From: Calditrichia bacterium
GTDB taxonomy: Bacteria > Calditrichota > Calditrichia > RBG-13-44-9 > J075
NCBI GenBank assembly: GCA_020635015.1
Contig: JACKAP010000009.1
Span: forward strand, 180,934-244,933
Direction: 5' to 3'
DNA length: 64,000 nucleotides
Positions 1-7,500 of this stretch are shown here, piece by piece. The notes beneath the pieces are model-generated. The model was not told the DNA's origin. It saw only the letters and a program-made list of their open reading frames with translations, and made no database searches. How positions within the stretch are numbered: position 1 is the first letter of the stretch; every line of letters begins with the position of its first letter. The position numbers and the translations under genes are program-made.

Positions 1-1443
1 GAATACGTCCGGGAAGTGAGCGCGCTGGCGGAAAAGCTGCGGGTCAAATCGCGCTGGCTTAATGCCGTATCGCTGGAAGCGACCGCAGAAGCGCTGGCGG
101 AGATCGCCCGAATGCCGTTCGTAGTGCGGATCGATCTGGTGCGCCGGGGCCGTGCGCCGCTGCCGGAACCGGCAACCCATACGCTTTTGCGCGGCGGAGC
201 CGCGTCCACCACTCTGGATTACGGACCTTCTTTCGACCAGAACAGCCAGATCAACACCCCGCCCCTGCATGACCTGGGCTTTAGCGGCGCCGGGGTGCTG
301 ATCGCCTCCCTGGATACCGGCTTCCCCAACCTTACGCATGAGGCGTTGGCTCATCTGGACATTGTCGCTACCTGGGATTTCATTAACAGCGACAGCATCG
401 TCGATAATCAATCCGGACAGGCCGGCAACGACGATCACGGCACCAACACCCTGGGAGCGATGGGCGGCTATATGCCTGGTCAGTTGATCGGCACTGCTTA
501 CGGCGCCAGCTTCCTGCTGGCAAAGACTGAAGTGGTCGAATTTGAACGCCATATCGAAGAGGATCATTGGGTGGCTGCCGCCCAATGGGCCGACAGTCTG
601 GGGGCCGATATCATCAGCAGTTCCCTGGGCTACCGTTTCTTCGATCCCGGGGAGGGCGATTACAGCGCAGACGATCTCGACGGCCAGACGGCGGTGATCA
701 CGGTAGCTGCGGAATTGGCCTCCAGCCGGGGTATCCTGGTGGTGGTGTCAGCCGGCAATGAAGGGGCCGGGGTGACCACCATCGGCGCGCCGGCCGACGG
801 CCCCAGCGTGCTGGCGGTGGGAGCGGTGAACAGTTCCGGCGACGTGGTTTCTTTCAGCTCCCGGGGCCCCACCGCCGATGGCCGTATTAAGCCGGATATC
901 GCGGCGCGGGGGCTGGGGGTGCGCACGGTCAGCGCAGTGGCCAACAATTACGCCAGCCTGAGCGGCACCTCATTCTCCTGCCCGCTGGCGGCCGGCGTTG
1001 CGGCCCTGTTGCGGGAAGCCAGCCCGCAGAGCACCAACAGCGAACTGCGGGCGGCGCTGAAGGAAACCGCCGGCAATGCCCAGTCGCCGGACAATGACCG
1101 CGGCTGGGGGATCGTCGATGCTTTCCGGGCGCTGGAATATCTGGAAAACGGTGGGGAACTGCCGCCGGTAGGGAACCAGCTGGAGATCGTAAAAAATTAT
1201 CCCAATCCCTTTGACGGCACCACGACTATCCGCTATACAGTGCCCCGGGCCGGCCGGGTGAAGCTGACGGTCTACAATGTGTTGGGAGAAAAAATAGCGG
1301 TGCTGCGTGATCGTGAAGAAGATGCCGGCACCCGCCTGATCAACTGGGATGCCGACGGCCTGGCGCAGGGCGTCTATTTTGTAATGCTTAGCGCTAACGG
1401 GAAGACCGATACGCATAAGATGGTTTATCTGCGGCAGGAGTGA
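1..1443 (+). CDS. Secreted subtilisin-like (S8) serine protease with type IX sorting tail, 5' truncated
   Basis: The reading frame is open to the left edge (480 codons visible), so the start lies outside the window; the GTG at 16 is only the first start-like codon. The catalytic triad of family S8 is visible: Asp in IASLDTGF (about visible residue 105), His in DDHGTNTLG (about 146) and Ser in SGTSFSCP (about 324), plus the oxyanion Asn in SAGNEG. The first 60 visible residues look like the end of a propeptide. The last 80 residues are a type A C-terminal sorting domain (NYPNPFDGTTTIRY, then GVYFVMLSANGKTDTHKMVYL), which in this phylum sends proteins through the type IX secretion system to the surface or medium. 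It is likely an exported, possibly nutritional, protease. Family certain, substrate unknown. Confidence 0.93.
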   Translation, partial: EYVREVSALAEKLRVKSRWLNAVSLEATAEALAEIARMPFVVRIDLVRRGRAPLPEPATHTLLRGGAASTTLDYGPSFDQNSQINTPPLHDLGFSGAGVLIASLDTGFPNLTHEALAHLDIVATWDFINSDSIVDNQSGQAGNDDHGTNTLGAMGGYMPGQLIGTAYGASFLLAKTEVVEFERHIEEDHWVAAAQWADSLGADIISSSLGYRFFDPGEGDYSADDLDGQTAVITVAAELASSRGILVVVSAGNEGAGVTTIGAPADGPSVLAVGAVNSSGDVVSFSSRGPTADGRIKPDIAARGLGVRTVSAVANNYASLSGTSFSCPLAAGVAALLREASPQSTNSELRAALKETAGNAQSPDNDRGWGIVDAFRALEYLENGGELPPVGNQLEIVKNYPNPFDGTTTIRYTVPRAGRVKLTVYNVLGEKIAVLRDREEDAGTRLINWDADGLAQGVYFVMLSANGKTDTHKMVYLRQE

Positions 1444-1512
1444 CTTGTGCGAATGCGGATTTCGGATTTCGGAATGCGGAATAAAAGACGCGAAGGGCGA
1501 AGGGCGAAAAAT

Positions 1513-1663
1513 AAATATCGCGAGCGAAGCGAACAAACATCGCGAGCGCCAGCGAGCAAACATCGCTGCGAAGCAGCAAATATCGCGCGTAGCGCAAACA
1601 TCGCGAGCGTGAGAGAACAAACATCGCGAGCGCCGGCAAGCAAACATCGCCGGCGCAGCCGGT
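1513..1663. repeat. GATGTTT word array 1 (seven GC-rich cores)
   Basis: A 7-base linker (AAACATC or AAATATC on the plus strand, GATGTTT or GATATTT on the minus strand) alternates with seven GC-rich cores of 11-16 bases at 1520-1534, 1542-1557, 1565-1577, 1585-1595, 1603-1618, 1626-1641 and 1649-1663. Most cores consist of two near-identical 4-6-base half-words around 3-4 bases (GCGAGC-gaa-GCGAAC); some are also inverted (GCTGC-gaa-GCAGC, CCGGC-gca-GCCGG). The array touches the stop codon of the minus-strand gene ending at 1663. A second array in the same orientation relative to its gene lies at 36908-37049. Confidence 0.9.
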
Positions 1664-2115
1664 CACTTAACCACCAGCACCGCCACCGCCCCGGCCCCGA
1701 GCAGGTAGGCCATCACCCGCCAAAAGCGCTTGGCGCGGCGCTCCTGTTTATATAACTTCTCAAATGACTCGGAAATTCCTTTCTGTTCCTCGAACATCTG
1801 ATGGGTATCCTTCATATTGGCATTGAGGATAACGATCTCGGCATTTTTATCCTTGAGGAGTTTTTTCCCTTCCGCGATCAAAGAATCCTGCAGGGAGATT
1901 TTCCCTTCCAGGGCCGGTACGTAATTGACGATCAGGTTGCGGTAATCCACTGCCAGGGATTCGGGAAATACAAATCCTATCCGGCCGCTCTGGGTATCGC
2001 GGATGATCACGATGCTGTCCGGAAAGACGGCCTGCTGTTGCGCTTTGCTACTTTCCCAGGCGCTGCTTAGCAATAATATTAAGCTCATGAAGTAGAGAAT
2101 CGCTCGAGGCCCCAT
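1663..2115 (-). CDS. Exported coiled-coil protein with C-terminal membrane helix, unknown function
   Basis: 150 residues. A hydrophobic signal-like stretch (about residues 7-25, ending near SSKAQQQ) is followed by a segment rich in charged residues with heptad-like spacing (about 65-130). A single C-terminal hydrophobic helix (about 133-149) ends with the last residue Lys. No conserved catalytic motif is recognised. It overlaps the upstream gene (start inside 2048-2413), which suggests translational coupling, and its stop codon borders the repeat array at 1513-1663. The architecture (signal peptide, coiled coil, terminal helix) resembles that of the protein at 59457-60032, so both may belong to one kind of envelope-spanning accessory protein. 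That relation is inferred from architecture only. Confidence 0.7.
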   Translation of the reverse strand: MGPRAILYFMSLILLLSSAWESSKAQQQAVFPDSIVIIRDTQSGRIGFVFPESLAVDYRNLIVNYVPALEGKISLQDSLIAEGKKLLKDKNAEIVILNANMKDTHQMFEEQKGISESFEKLYKQERRAKRFWRVMAYLLGAGAVAVLVVK

Positions 2116-2413
2116 AGTTGAATCTCCCTTTTCTGGATTGGTAATAGGTGATCTGCTGGTCTTTTTCGTCGATTTTAGTCTTCAGGTCGCCGATATTTTT
2201 TTCGTACTCGGCCACGCGGGTATGGATGACGGCAAGGCTGTCATTGCGCTGCTGGATGACAGTCTGCAGCGAGTCGATCCGCTGCTCGCGCCGCTCGATC
2301 TCCTTTTTGATCGCATTGGTGTCCTCTCCCGGAAAGAAGAGGCGGTAGAGCAGGATCGTTACCAGCGCCACGATAAAAATCAGCAGAAGGGTGCGCAGTT
2401 TTTCATTCTTCAT
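2048..2413 (-). CDS. Small membrane-anchored coiled-coil protein, unknown function
   Basis: 121 residues. One N-terminal transmembrane helix (about residues 7-25) is followed by a long coiled coil (about 33-90, including KKEIERREQRIDSLQ). It is probably anchored in the inner membrane with its coiled coil in the periplasm, or the reverse if the positive-inside rule is dominated by the N-terminal lysines. It is first in a two-gene unit; the second gene starts 68 bases before this one stops. I do not recognise a family. The pair recalls phage Rz/Rz1 spanins in layout but lacks a lipobox in the second protein. Confidence 0.65.
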   Translation of the reverse strand: MKNEKLRTLLLIFIVALVTILLYRLFFPGEDTNAIKKEIERREQRIDSLQTVIQQRNDSLAVIHTRVAEYEKNIGDLKTKIDEKDQQITYYQSRKGRFNYGASSDSLLHELNIIAKQRLGK

Positions 2414-2514
2414 GGCAATGCTCCCTGGTTAAGCTTAACCGGTAATATCGAGACTATTATATCGAATTATCGGAAGATTTTCAAATGGATTAATTGATAC
2501 ACCAGTATTTTCAA

Positions 2515-2575
2515 TCTTAATCCTTAATCCTTTATCCTTTATCCCTTATCCTTCAACCAGCATCCAGCATCGTGG
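2515..2575. repeat. AT-rich word repeat (TAATCCTTTATCC) plus CATCCAGCATC words
   Basis: About four degenerate copies of the word TTATCC/TTAATCC are followed by CATCCAGCATC. The complementary word (AAGGATAA) is repeated at 23818-23870, and the CCAGCATCCAG word recurs at 24122-24255, so this is a dispersed intergenic family. Confidence 0.75.
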
Positions 2576-2618
2576 ATGAACATGCTGCAGGTTTTCAGAA
2601 AATGGCGGCGGGTGATGT

Positions 2619-3218
2619 TCATCGCGGCGGCACCAGCATTGGGCCCATATTCTCCGGCCTTTTCCCGGTGATGCCGCGATAGAATTCGCGGATTTGCACC
2701 ATGTCCGCCTCGATATCGCCGCTGGGATGGATCACCAGGCCGAAGCCTCCGGCCTTGCGCTTGAAATCGATGTAGGCGCACATGATCGGCACCCCGGCGG
2801 CCTGGGCAATATAGTAGAACCCGGTTTTCCAGTGTTCCACCCGCTTGCGGGTGCCCTCCGGCGCGATGGTGATCAGAAAACGGTCATATTGCTGGAATAC
2901 CTGCGTCACCTGCTCCACCAGGTTATGGGAGGAACTGCGGTCGACCGGAATTCCGCCCAGCCAATGGAAGAGCTTGCCGGACAGCCCTTTAAACAAGGTG
3001 TGTTTTCCGATAAACGCCGCCTTCAGGCGCAGCCGCCAGGCCAGCATCAGGCCGGTTGGGAAATCCCAGTTGGAGGTGTGCGGGGCTACGATCACCACCG
3101 CTTTGGGGATATCCGGCATTTCCCCAGCGATGCGCCAGCCGGCTAGCTTCAGGAGCATGCCGCTGAACCAGTAGGTGAACCAGTTGTTGGGCAGGCCTTT
3201 GGTGTTGATCTTGCTCAT
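2619..3218 (-). CDS. 1-acyl-glycerol-3-phosphate-type acyltransferase (PlsC-like)
   Basis: 199 residues from the ATG at 3218, which has GGGAG 8-12 bases upstream; the frame is open to 3305 but without a better ribosome site. Acyltransferase blocks of the LPLAT family are present: the catalytic H-x4-D in PHTSNWD (about residue 46), GGIPVDRS (about 88) and the phosphate-binding EGTRK (about 120). Such enzymes transfer an acyl chain to lysophosphatidic acid or a related lysolipid at the inner membrane. The protein is somewhat shorter than classical PlsC and belongs to the HTSNWD subtype, whose exact acceptor is often unknown. It stands alone, with repeats downstream. Confidence 0.85.
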   Translation of the reverse strand: MSKINTKGLPNNWFTYWFSGMLLKLAGWRIAGEMPDIPKAVVIVAPHTSNWDFPTGLMLAWRLRLKAAFIGKHTLFKGLSGKLFHWLGGIPVDRSSSHNLVEQVTQVFQQYDRFLITIAPEGTRKRVEHWKTGFYYIAQAAGVPIMCAYIDFKRKAGGFGLVIHPSGDIEADMVQIREFYRGITGKRPENMGPMLVPPR

Positions 3219-3564
3219 AAAAATGACTCTCCCGGGTGTACCCAATAAGCTCGGAGGTTTTCTCCATTCCTGCCTAATAATACAGCCGCGGCTGCTAAAA
3301 AACAAGCCCGTCCCGTTGAGAAAAACCCTCGCTTATCGCCTGGGGGGACAGCTGCGTTCCGGCTGCACGCGGTAATCTGAACACGGCTTATAAATTTTTC
3401 GTTGAATAAATGCGCTTTTATCCGTAGATTCCGCAAACAACCGGAACCAATAAAGTCCAAATTTTTTTATACCTGACGAACAGCATAGGTCTAATAAACG
3501 ATAAAGATTCTCTAACTGAATGCCGCGAGTCTTACACAATTACAATTCACGATTGGAGGTTGAT

Positions 3565-4062
3565 ATGCTTTTTGTGAAAGGGGCATCTCTCTTAAAAGGG
3601 ATTCTGTTGGGCGCTTTTTTATTATTAATGGGATGTGCAACGATTATCCACGGTACCAAACAGGATGTCAGCATCAGCTCGGATCCTCCGCGGGCCAACT
3701 TGAAGGTGGTTGGCGCCGGTGGTCTGGAAATGTTTAACGGGGTCACCCCGGCGGTGGTTACCCTCTCCCGGAAAAGCGAGTATGATGTTATGATCTCTAT
3801 GGACGGTTACAAAGAGCAGCGCGTGCATATTAGCAAAGAATTCGACGCCTGGTACCTCGGCAACCTGCTGTGCGGCGGGATCATCGGCCTGATCATCGAC
3901 GCCACCAACGGTGCGATGAACAAACTCTCTCCGGAGGTGATCAATGTGACCATGGCCACCGCCTATAACCAGGACGGCACCCGGGAGTTCTTTGCGGTGT
4001 TCCAGACCCTTGATGCGGAAGGGCAGGTGCGTTCGTTGGCGGTGCCGTTTATTAAATCGTGA
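3565..4062 (+). CDS. PEGA-like lipoprotein
   Basis: 165 residues from the ATG at 3565, preceded by GGAGGT with a 4-base gap; an upstream in-frame ATG at 3520 has no such site. A signal peptide ends in the lipobox LLMGC (Cys about residue 24), so it is probably lipid-anchored. The segment SISSDPPRANLKV through SEYDVMISMDGYKEQRV follows the PEGA pattern (surface beta-sandwich, short exported domain). A glycine-rich hydrophobic stretch (about 110-128) lies in the middle. No catalytic residues are recognised; a structural or binding role at the envelope is likely. Confidence 0.75.
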   Translation: MLFVKGASLLKGILLGAFLLLMGCATIIHGTKQDVSISSDPPRANLKVVGAGGLEMFNGVTPAVVTLSRKSEYDVMISMDGYKEQRVHISKEFDAWYLGNLLCGGIIGLIIDATNGAMNKLSPEVINVTMATAYNQDGTREFFAVFQTLDAEGQVRSLAVPFIKS

Positions 4063-4105
4063 TGTTACGCGATCAACAGGTACCGTTGTAGCTCGTTAAT
4101 ATTTA

Positions 4106-4184
4106 TCACGCAAAGACGCGGAGGCGCAGAGATTCGCAATGGAAAAACTTAAATATTTCTTTGCGTCTTTGCACCTTTGCGTGA
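4106..4184. repeat. Inverted repeat of the ACGCAAAGACGC family
   Basis: The left arm (4106-4131, starting TCACGCAAAGACGC) and right arm (4159-4184, ending CACCTTTGCGTGA) are imperfect inverted copies of about 26 bases with a 27-base AT-rich loop. Similar ACGCAAAGACGC words are widespread intergenic repeats in environmental bacteria, from my recollection of such genomes. It could act as a terminator-like hairpin between two genes read in the same direction. Confidence 0.75.
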
Positions 4185-4217
4185 GTCTTAAAGTATCATC
4201 CGTTATAGGTGATAATT

Positions 4218-4769
4218 ATGAAACAAGGTCGAATTTTGTGGATGATTGCTGTGCCCGTCTGGCTGATCGGTCAGACGCTATTTGCTCAGGTCGGCCTTAA
4301 TTTGGGCAGCGAATACGGGATGGGAATGATTGCCCGCATCGGGAACGGCCCGGTGGCACTGGAGGCCGGGGCAGGTGTCAATATTCTGTTCGTCGGTTGG
4401 CAGATTGAAAGATACAACGGGTTTGGATCATCCAAAGAGACTTATCTGAAGTTTTATTTTCCGGGGACCTTCGGGGGAAAGCTCGATCTGAAACTATCCG
4501 GCGATCCCGGCAAAGACCGGCTGGGATTGAAGTTCGGCGTCACCTACAGTACTGTCATGAAAACCGGCTATGGCGGGGGAATCAGTTATACATCACCCCG
4601 TAAATCCAACACCCTGCTAATCTCCGGAGGCGTGATGATTTTCCCGGATGCCGATGACGAATTGCTCAAGCGGCTCAATGAAGAAGAGAATACGTTCTTT
4701 ACCCCGAATGACGTCTCGGCCGTGCTGCTGACAGTGCAGCCGTTTGTGAGCATTTCGATATTATGGTAA
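4218..4769 (+). CDS. Exported protein, possibly small outer-membrane barrel, unknown
   Basis: 183 residues from the ATG at 4218 (AGGTG 7 bases upstream); a GTG at 4209 is the alternative. The signal peptide ends near TLFAQVG. The rest is glycine- and aromatic-rich with alternating hydrophobic residues and a C-terminal Ile-Leu-Trp, as in many beta-barrel outer-membrane proteins. No named family is recognised. Its stop overlaps the start of the YidD gene by 7 bases, so the two are translated together, and it probably works in the same envelope process as the next two genes. Confidence 0.7.
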   Translation: MKQGRILWMIAVPVWLIGQTLFAQVGLNLGSEYGMGMIARIGNGPVALEAGAGVNILFVGWQIERYNGFGSSKETYLKFYFPGTFGGKLDLKLSGDPGKDRLGLKFGVTYSTVMKTGYGGGISYTSPRKSNTLLISGGVMIFPDADDELLKRLNEEENTFFTPNDVSAVLLTVQPFVSISILW

Positions 4770-5215
4770 GGATCAAGTTAAACATAATTTTTGGATGTTT
4801 TTTGCTGTTGATTTGCTGCCTGCCCGTCGCGGTATTTTCTCAGGAAGAATATCGGGAGATCGAGCCCTGGGAAGCGGAAGATCTGCTTCCGCCGGGACCA
4901 TTGGCGGGGGCAGAAGCACCGCAAACCTCTCCGTTTATCGCCCTGGCCGGCAGCTTGATCGGGTTTTACCAGAAGGAGATCGGCCCGCAGTCGGTCAGCC
5001 GTTGCCCGTTCTACATATCCTGTTCCGAATTTGCCCGCCGGGCAATCCTGCGCCACGGTTTTGTGCTCGGTCTGGCGTTGTATATCGATCGCAACCTCTA
5101 CCGGGAAAACAGCACCACCCACTGGTATTATCCCTATCGTGAAACCGGGGCCGGGGTCTTAAAGCTGGATGATGGATTTTACCTCTACGGGCCACACGAG
5201 ACCCTTTACCGATGA
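4763..5215 (+). CDS. yidD: YidD-family protein with an N-terminal signal peptide
   Basis: 150 residues. The central part matches YidD (DUF37): GFYQKEIGPQSVSRCPFYIS followed by CSEFARRAILRHG, with the conserved Cys pair and Arg/His. YidD normally is a small cytoplasmic-face protein that helps YidC insert membrane proteins. Here a clear signal peptide (about residues 5-26, ending VFSQEE) and a 35-residue acidic linker precede the domain, so this copy is probably exported. That is unusual and is noted as a finding. The start codon overlaps the previous stop (ATGGTAA). The next gene follows after 11 bases. Family assignment firm; function of an exported YidD unknown. Confidence 0.85.
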   Translation: MVRIKLNIIFGCFLLLICCLPVAVFSQEEYREIEPWEAEDLLPPGPLAGAEAPQTSPFIALAGSLIGFYQKEIGPQSVSRCPFYISCSEFARRAILRHGFVLGLALYIDRNLYRENSTTHWYYPYRETGAGVLKLDDGFYLYGPHETLYR

Positions 5216-5226
5216 GTTGAAAACGA

Positions 5227-6108
5227 ATGAAGCAAACTGCCGTACGCAATCGATGGATTAAATGCCTGTGGGTGCTGGCACTGCTGGCCGCTCGTCCCGG
5301 GCCGGCCCAGAGTGAAGCCGATTATGCCACTTATCTGATGCAGGAGCGGGATTATTTTCGGGCGATATCGGTGTATAAACGTCTCCTGTTTTTCACGGAT
5401 AATCCGGCGGAGAAGCAGTTCAGCCTTCTCCAGATCGCCAAAGCGTATCATTTCAGCAACCGCTACAAATCCTCGATCCAATTTGCCTCCCGCCTGCTGA
5501 ATCTGCCGGATCTAACGGCGGATTATCTCCCGAAAGCGCAAATATACCTGGGGTTAAATTATTACCGGATGCGGGTGTTCCCTTTGGCGGAGGACCATTT
5601 TCGGCAGGCACAATCTGCCGACAGCAGCGGTTTTGCGCTGCTGTACCTGGGCCTGCTCCAGAGCGAACGGGGGCATTGGACGCAGGCCGGCAGCACCTTC
5701 CGGGAGGCTGCGGAACAATTTCCCACCGGCCCAATTGCGGCTATTTCCGCCCAGCTATCCCAGGATATATTGCTGGGCGAAAAACTGCCCCGGCGGCGTC
5801 CCTGGCTGGCAACGATGATGTCTGCACTACTGCCCGGCAGCGGGCAGTTCTACAATCACCATTACTATGACGGGGTGCAAGCCTTCCTGTTTGTCGGCGC
5901 TTTTTCCTTTGCCAGCTATGCTGCCTACCGCTATGATCACGACCTCAACACCAACTACCTCAGCACCTACGCCGCCATCTCCCTAACCGGCATCTTCCAC
6001 CTCGCCAACATCATCGGCGCCAACCGCACCGCGCGGTTTTACAATTACCGCCAGAAGGAGAAGTTCCTGGAGCAGGTGCGGGAGAAGGTGTTCCGGGAGA
6101 CGTATTAG
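5227..6108 (+). CDS. Exported TPR protein with C-terminal DUF5683-like membrane domain
   Basis: 293 residues. A signal-like N-terminus (about 10-27) is followed by TPR-like helical repeats (about 30-180, for example DYFRAISVYKRLLFF and LAEDHFRQAQSADSS). The C-terminal domain SALLPGSGQFYN (about 200-211) with two hydrophobic helices resembles the DUF5683/TM2-type membrane module common in Bacteroidota-like phyla. It is the third gene of a tight group with 4218-4769 and yidD, which suggests a shared role in envelope biogenesis. The exact function is unknown. Confidence 0.72.
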   Translation: MKQTAVRNRWIKCLWVLALLAARPGPAQSEADYATYLMQERDYFRAISVYKRLLFFTDNPAEKQFSLLQIAKAYHFSNRYKSSIQFASRLLNLPDLTADYLPKAQIYLGLNYYRMRVFPLAEDHFRQAQSADSSGFALLYLGLLQSERGHWTQAGSTFREAAEQFPTGPIAAISAQLSQDILLGEKLPRRRPWLATMMSALLPGSGQFYNHHYYDGVQAFLFVGAFSFASYAAYRYDHDLNTNYLSTYAAISLTGIFHLANIIGANRTARFYNYRQKEKFLEQVREKVFRETY

Positions 6109-6188
6109 GGGATGATGGACGTTGGCTATTGGCAGGCGGCAATTGATGCTAAAATTACCATTTACCGCTGAGCATTAAGCATTTACCA

Positions 6189-7385
6189 TTACTGAGTTCT
6201 ATAAAACGGCTTTAACCCCAAAAAACCCAAAGTCGCCAAAAGTCCCAGCCCGCCGCAGCTATACCACAACATGTTTGCGCCGACATGATCATAGATCCAG
6301 GTGCCCAGCAACGGTCCGATCACGAATGCCAGGGCGAAGGCGAAGGTGAACATGCCCATGTACTGGCCGCGGTTGTGATCGGCGGCCCGGTTGGCGATCA
6401 GGCTGGCCACGATCGGGAACACCAGCATTTCGCCGATAGTCCAGATCACCACCGTAAAAGCGATATAGCCGATCCCTGTTCCAAGGGGTAATATCGCGAA
6501 ACCGCCGAAGAGAAATATCGCCCCGAGGGTGATCATGCGCAGCGGGTGGGCACCCTCCAGGCGATGCAGCAGAGGCATCTCTATCAACACTACCAGAAAC
6601 GCATTCATGGCCATCAGCAGCCCGATGCGGTTCTCCAGCAATTGATACGTCTCGCGCAGATAAACCGGCCAGGTGTTGAACAATTGATTGAACACCAGCC
6701 CACAGGACATCAGCAACAGCAACAGCACCAGGAAGGGGCGGTCGCGCCAGGGGGAGCGTGTGGCCTTTTTGACATCGGGATGGGGCGCATCCACCCGGTC
6801 ATCTTCTCCATGGAAGAAGTAGGCCAGCAGGATCGCCGCCGCAATGCAGGTGACCCCATCGACCCAAAACAGATAATGGTAGTCGATCGTCGCCAGAAAG
6901 CCGCCCAGGGCCGGGCCGACCGTCACGCCGAGGTTGACCGCCAGGCGGTTGAGGCCGAACCCCCGGGCACGCTGTTCCGGAGGACAGTGCCGGGCCACGG
7001 CGGTCGAGTTGGCAGGACGCAGGGCCTCTCCGACCAACGCTACCAGAAACAGCATCGCTCCGATCTGCAGGGGAGTGGTCAGGTAAGCGAGAATGATGAA
7101 GCCAATACCTGAAAGCGCCAGGCTGGCGATCTGCACCCACTTCGCCCCCCAGCGGTCACTGAGCCAGCCGCCCAGAAAGGCCCCGGCCAGGGAGCCGAGG
7201 CCGTAGAGGCTGACCAATTGGCCGGCAGCGGCAACGGAATAAGCCATCTCCTGGGTCAGGTAGAGGGTGATGAAAAACAGCACCATCGAGCCGCCGCGGT
7301 TGACCAGCATCACCAGGGCCAGGAGCCATACCCCCCGGGGCAGGCCGCTGTAGGCCCGGCGGTAAATGTTGAAGATGCGCCGCAA
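6189..7385 (-). CDS. Major facilitator superfamily transporter
   Basis: 398 residues, about 12 hydrophobic helices. The start is TTG at 7385, preceded by CGGAGCG at a suitable distance; no in-frame ATG fits the first helix as well. The loop after helix 2, GGWLSDRWGAKWVQ, is the MFS motif A (G-x3-D-R-x-G). The family moves small solutes by proton-coupled symport or antiport. The overall look is that of the drug-efflux-type carriers (DHA1/EntS-like), but the substrate cannot be read from sequence. It converges with the TPR gene; the 80-base gap between them holds only CATTTACC-type words. Confidence 0.88.
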   Translation of the reverse strand: MRRIFNIYRRAYSGLPRGVWLLALVMLVNRGGSMVLFFITLYLTQEMAYSVAAAGQLVSLYGLGSLAGAFLGGWLSDRWGAKWVQIASLALSGIGFIILAYLTTPLQIGAMLFLVALVGEALRPANSTAVARHCPPEQRARGFGLNRLAVNLGVTVGPALGGFLATIDYHYLFWVDGVTCIAAAILLAYFFHGEDDRVDAPHPDVKKATRSPWRDRPFLVLLLLLMSCGLVFNQLFNTWPVYLRETYQLLENRIGLLMAMNAFLVVLIEMPLLHRLEGAHPLRMITLGAIFLFGGFAILPLGTGIGYIAFTVVIWTIGEMLVFPIVASLIANRAADHNRGQYMGMFTFAFALAFVIGPLLGTWIYDHVGANMLWYSCGGLGLLATLGFLGLKPFYRTQ

Positions 7386-7397
7386 ATTTCGCTCCGT

Positions 7398-7435
7398 TGA
7401 AGGGTTGATGGGTTAATGGGTTGAAGGGTTAATGG
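7398..7435. repeat. GGGTTAATGG word repeat
   Basis: Four degenerate copies of the words GGGTTGATGG/GGGTTAATGG lie just upstream of the MFS start. The same words recur at 29606-29628, 29745-29768 and 35698-35735. Confidence 0.75.
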
Positions 7436-7500
7436 ATATGCCGGTTCGAGCCGAGACTCAACCCTACGGATCCGTCTTACTCATTAACATCAAATCGTAC

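Noticed and set aside
970..1666. Minus-strand frames of 70-225 codons through the repeat array
   Set aside because: They are translations of GC-rich repeat words and of the antisense of the protease gene, with repeated CLFA/RSRC strings and no start signals.
1663..2413. Two overlapping small genes as a phage Rz/Rz1 spanin pair
   Set aside because: The second protein has no lipobox Cys and carries a C-terminal membrane helix; no holin, endolysin or other phage gene is adjacent.
2539..2781. 80-codon minus-strand frame overlapping the acyltransferase gene
   Set aside because: Arg/Gly-rich shadow of the PlsC-like gene in another frame.
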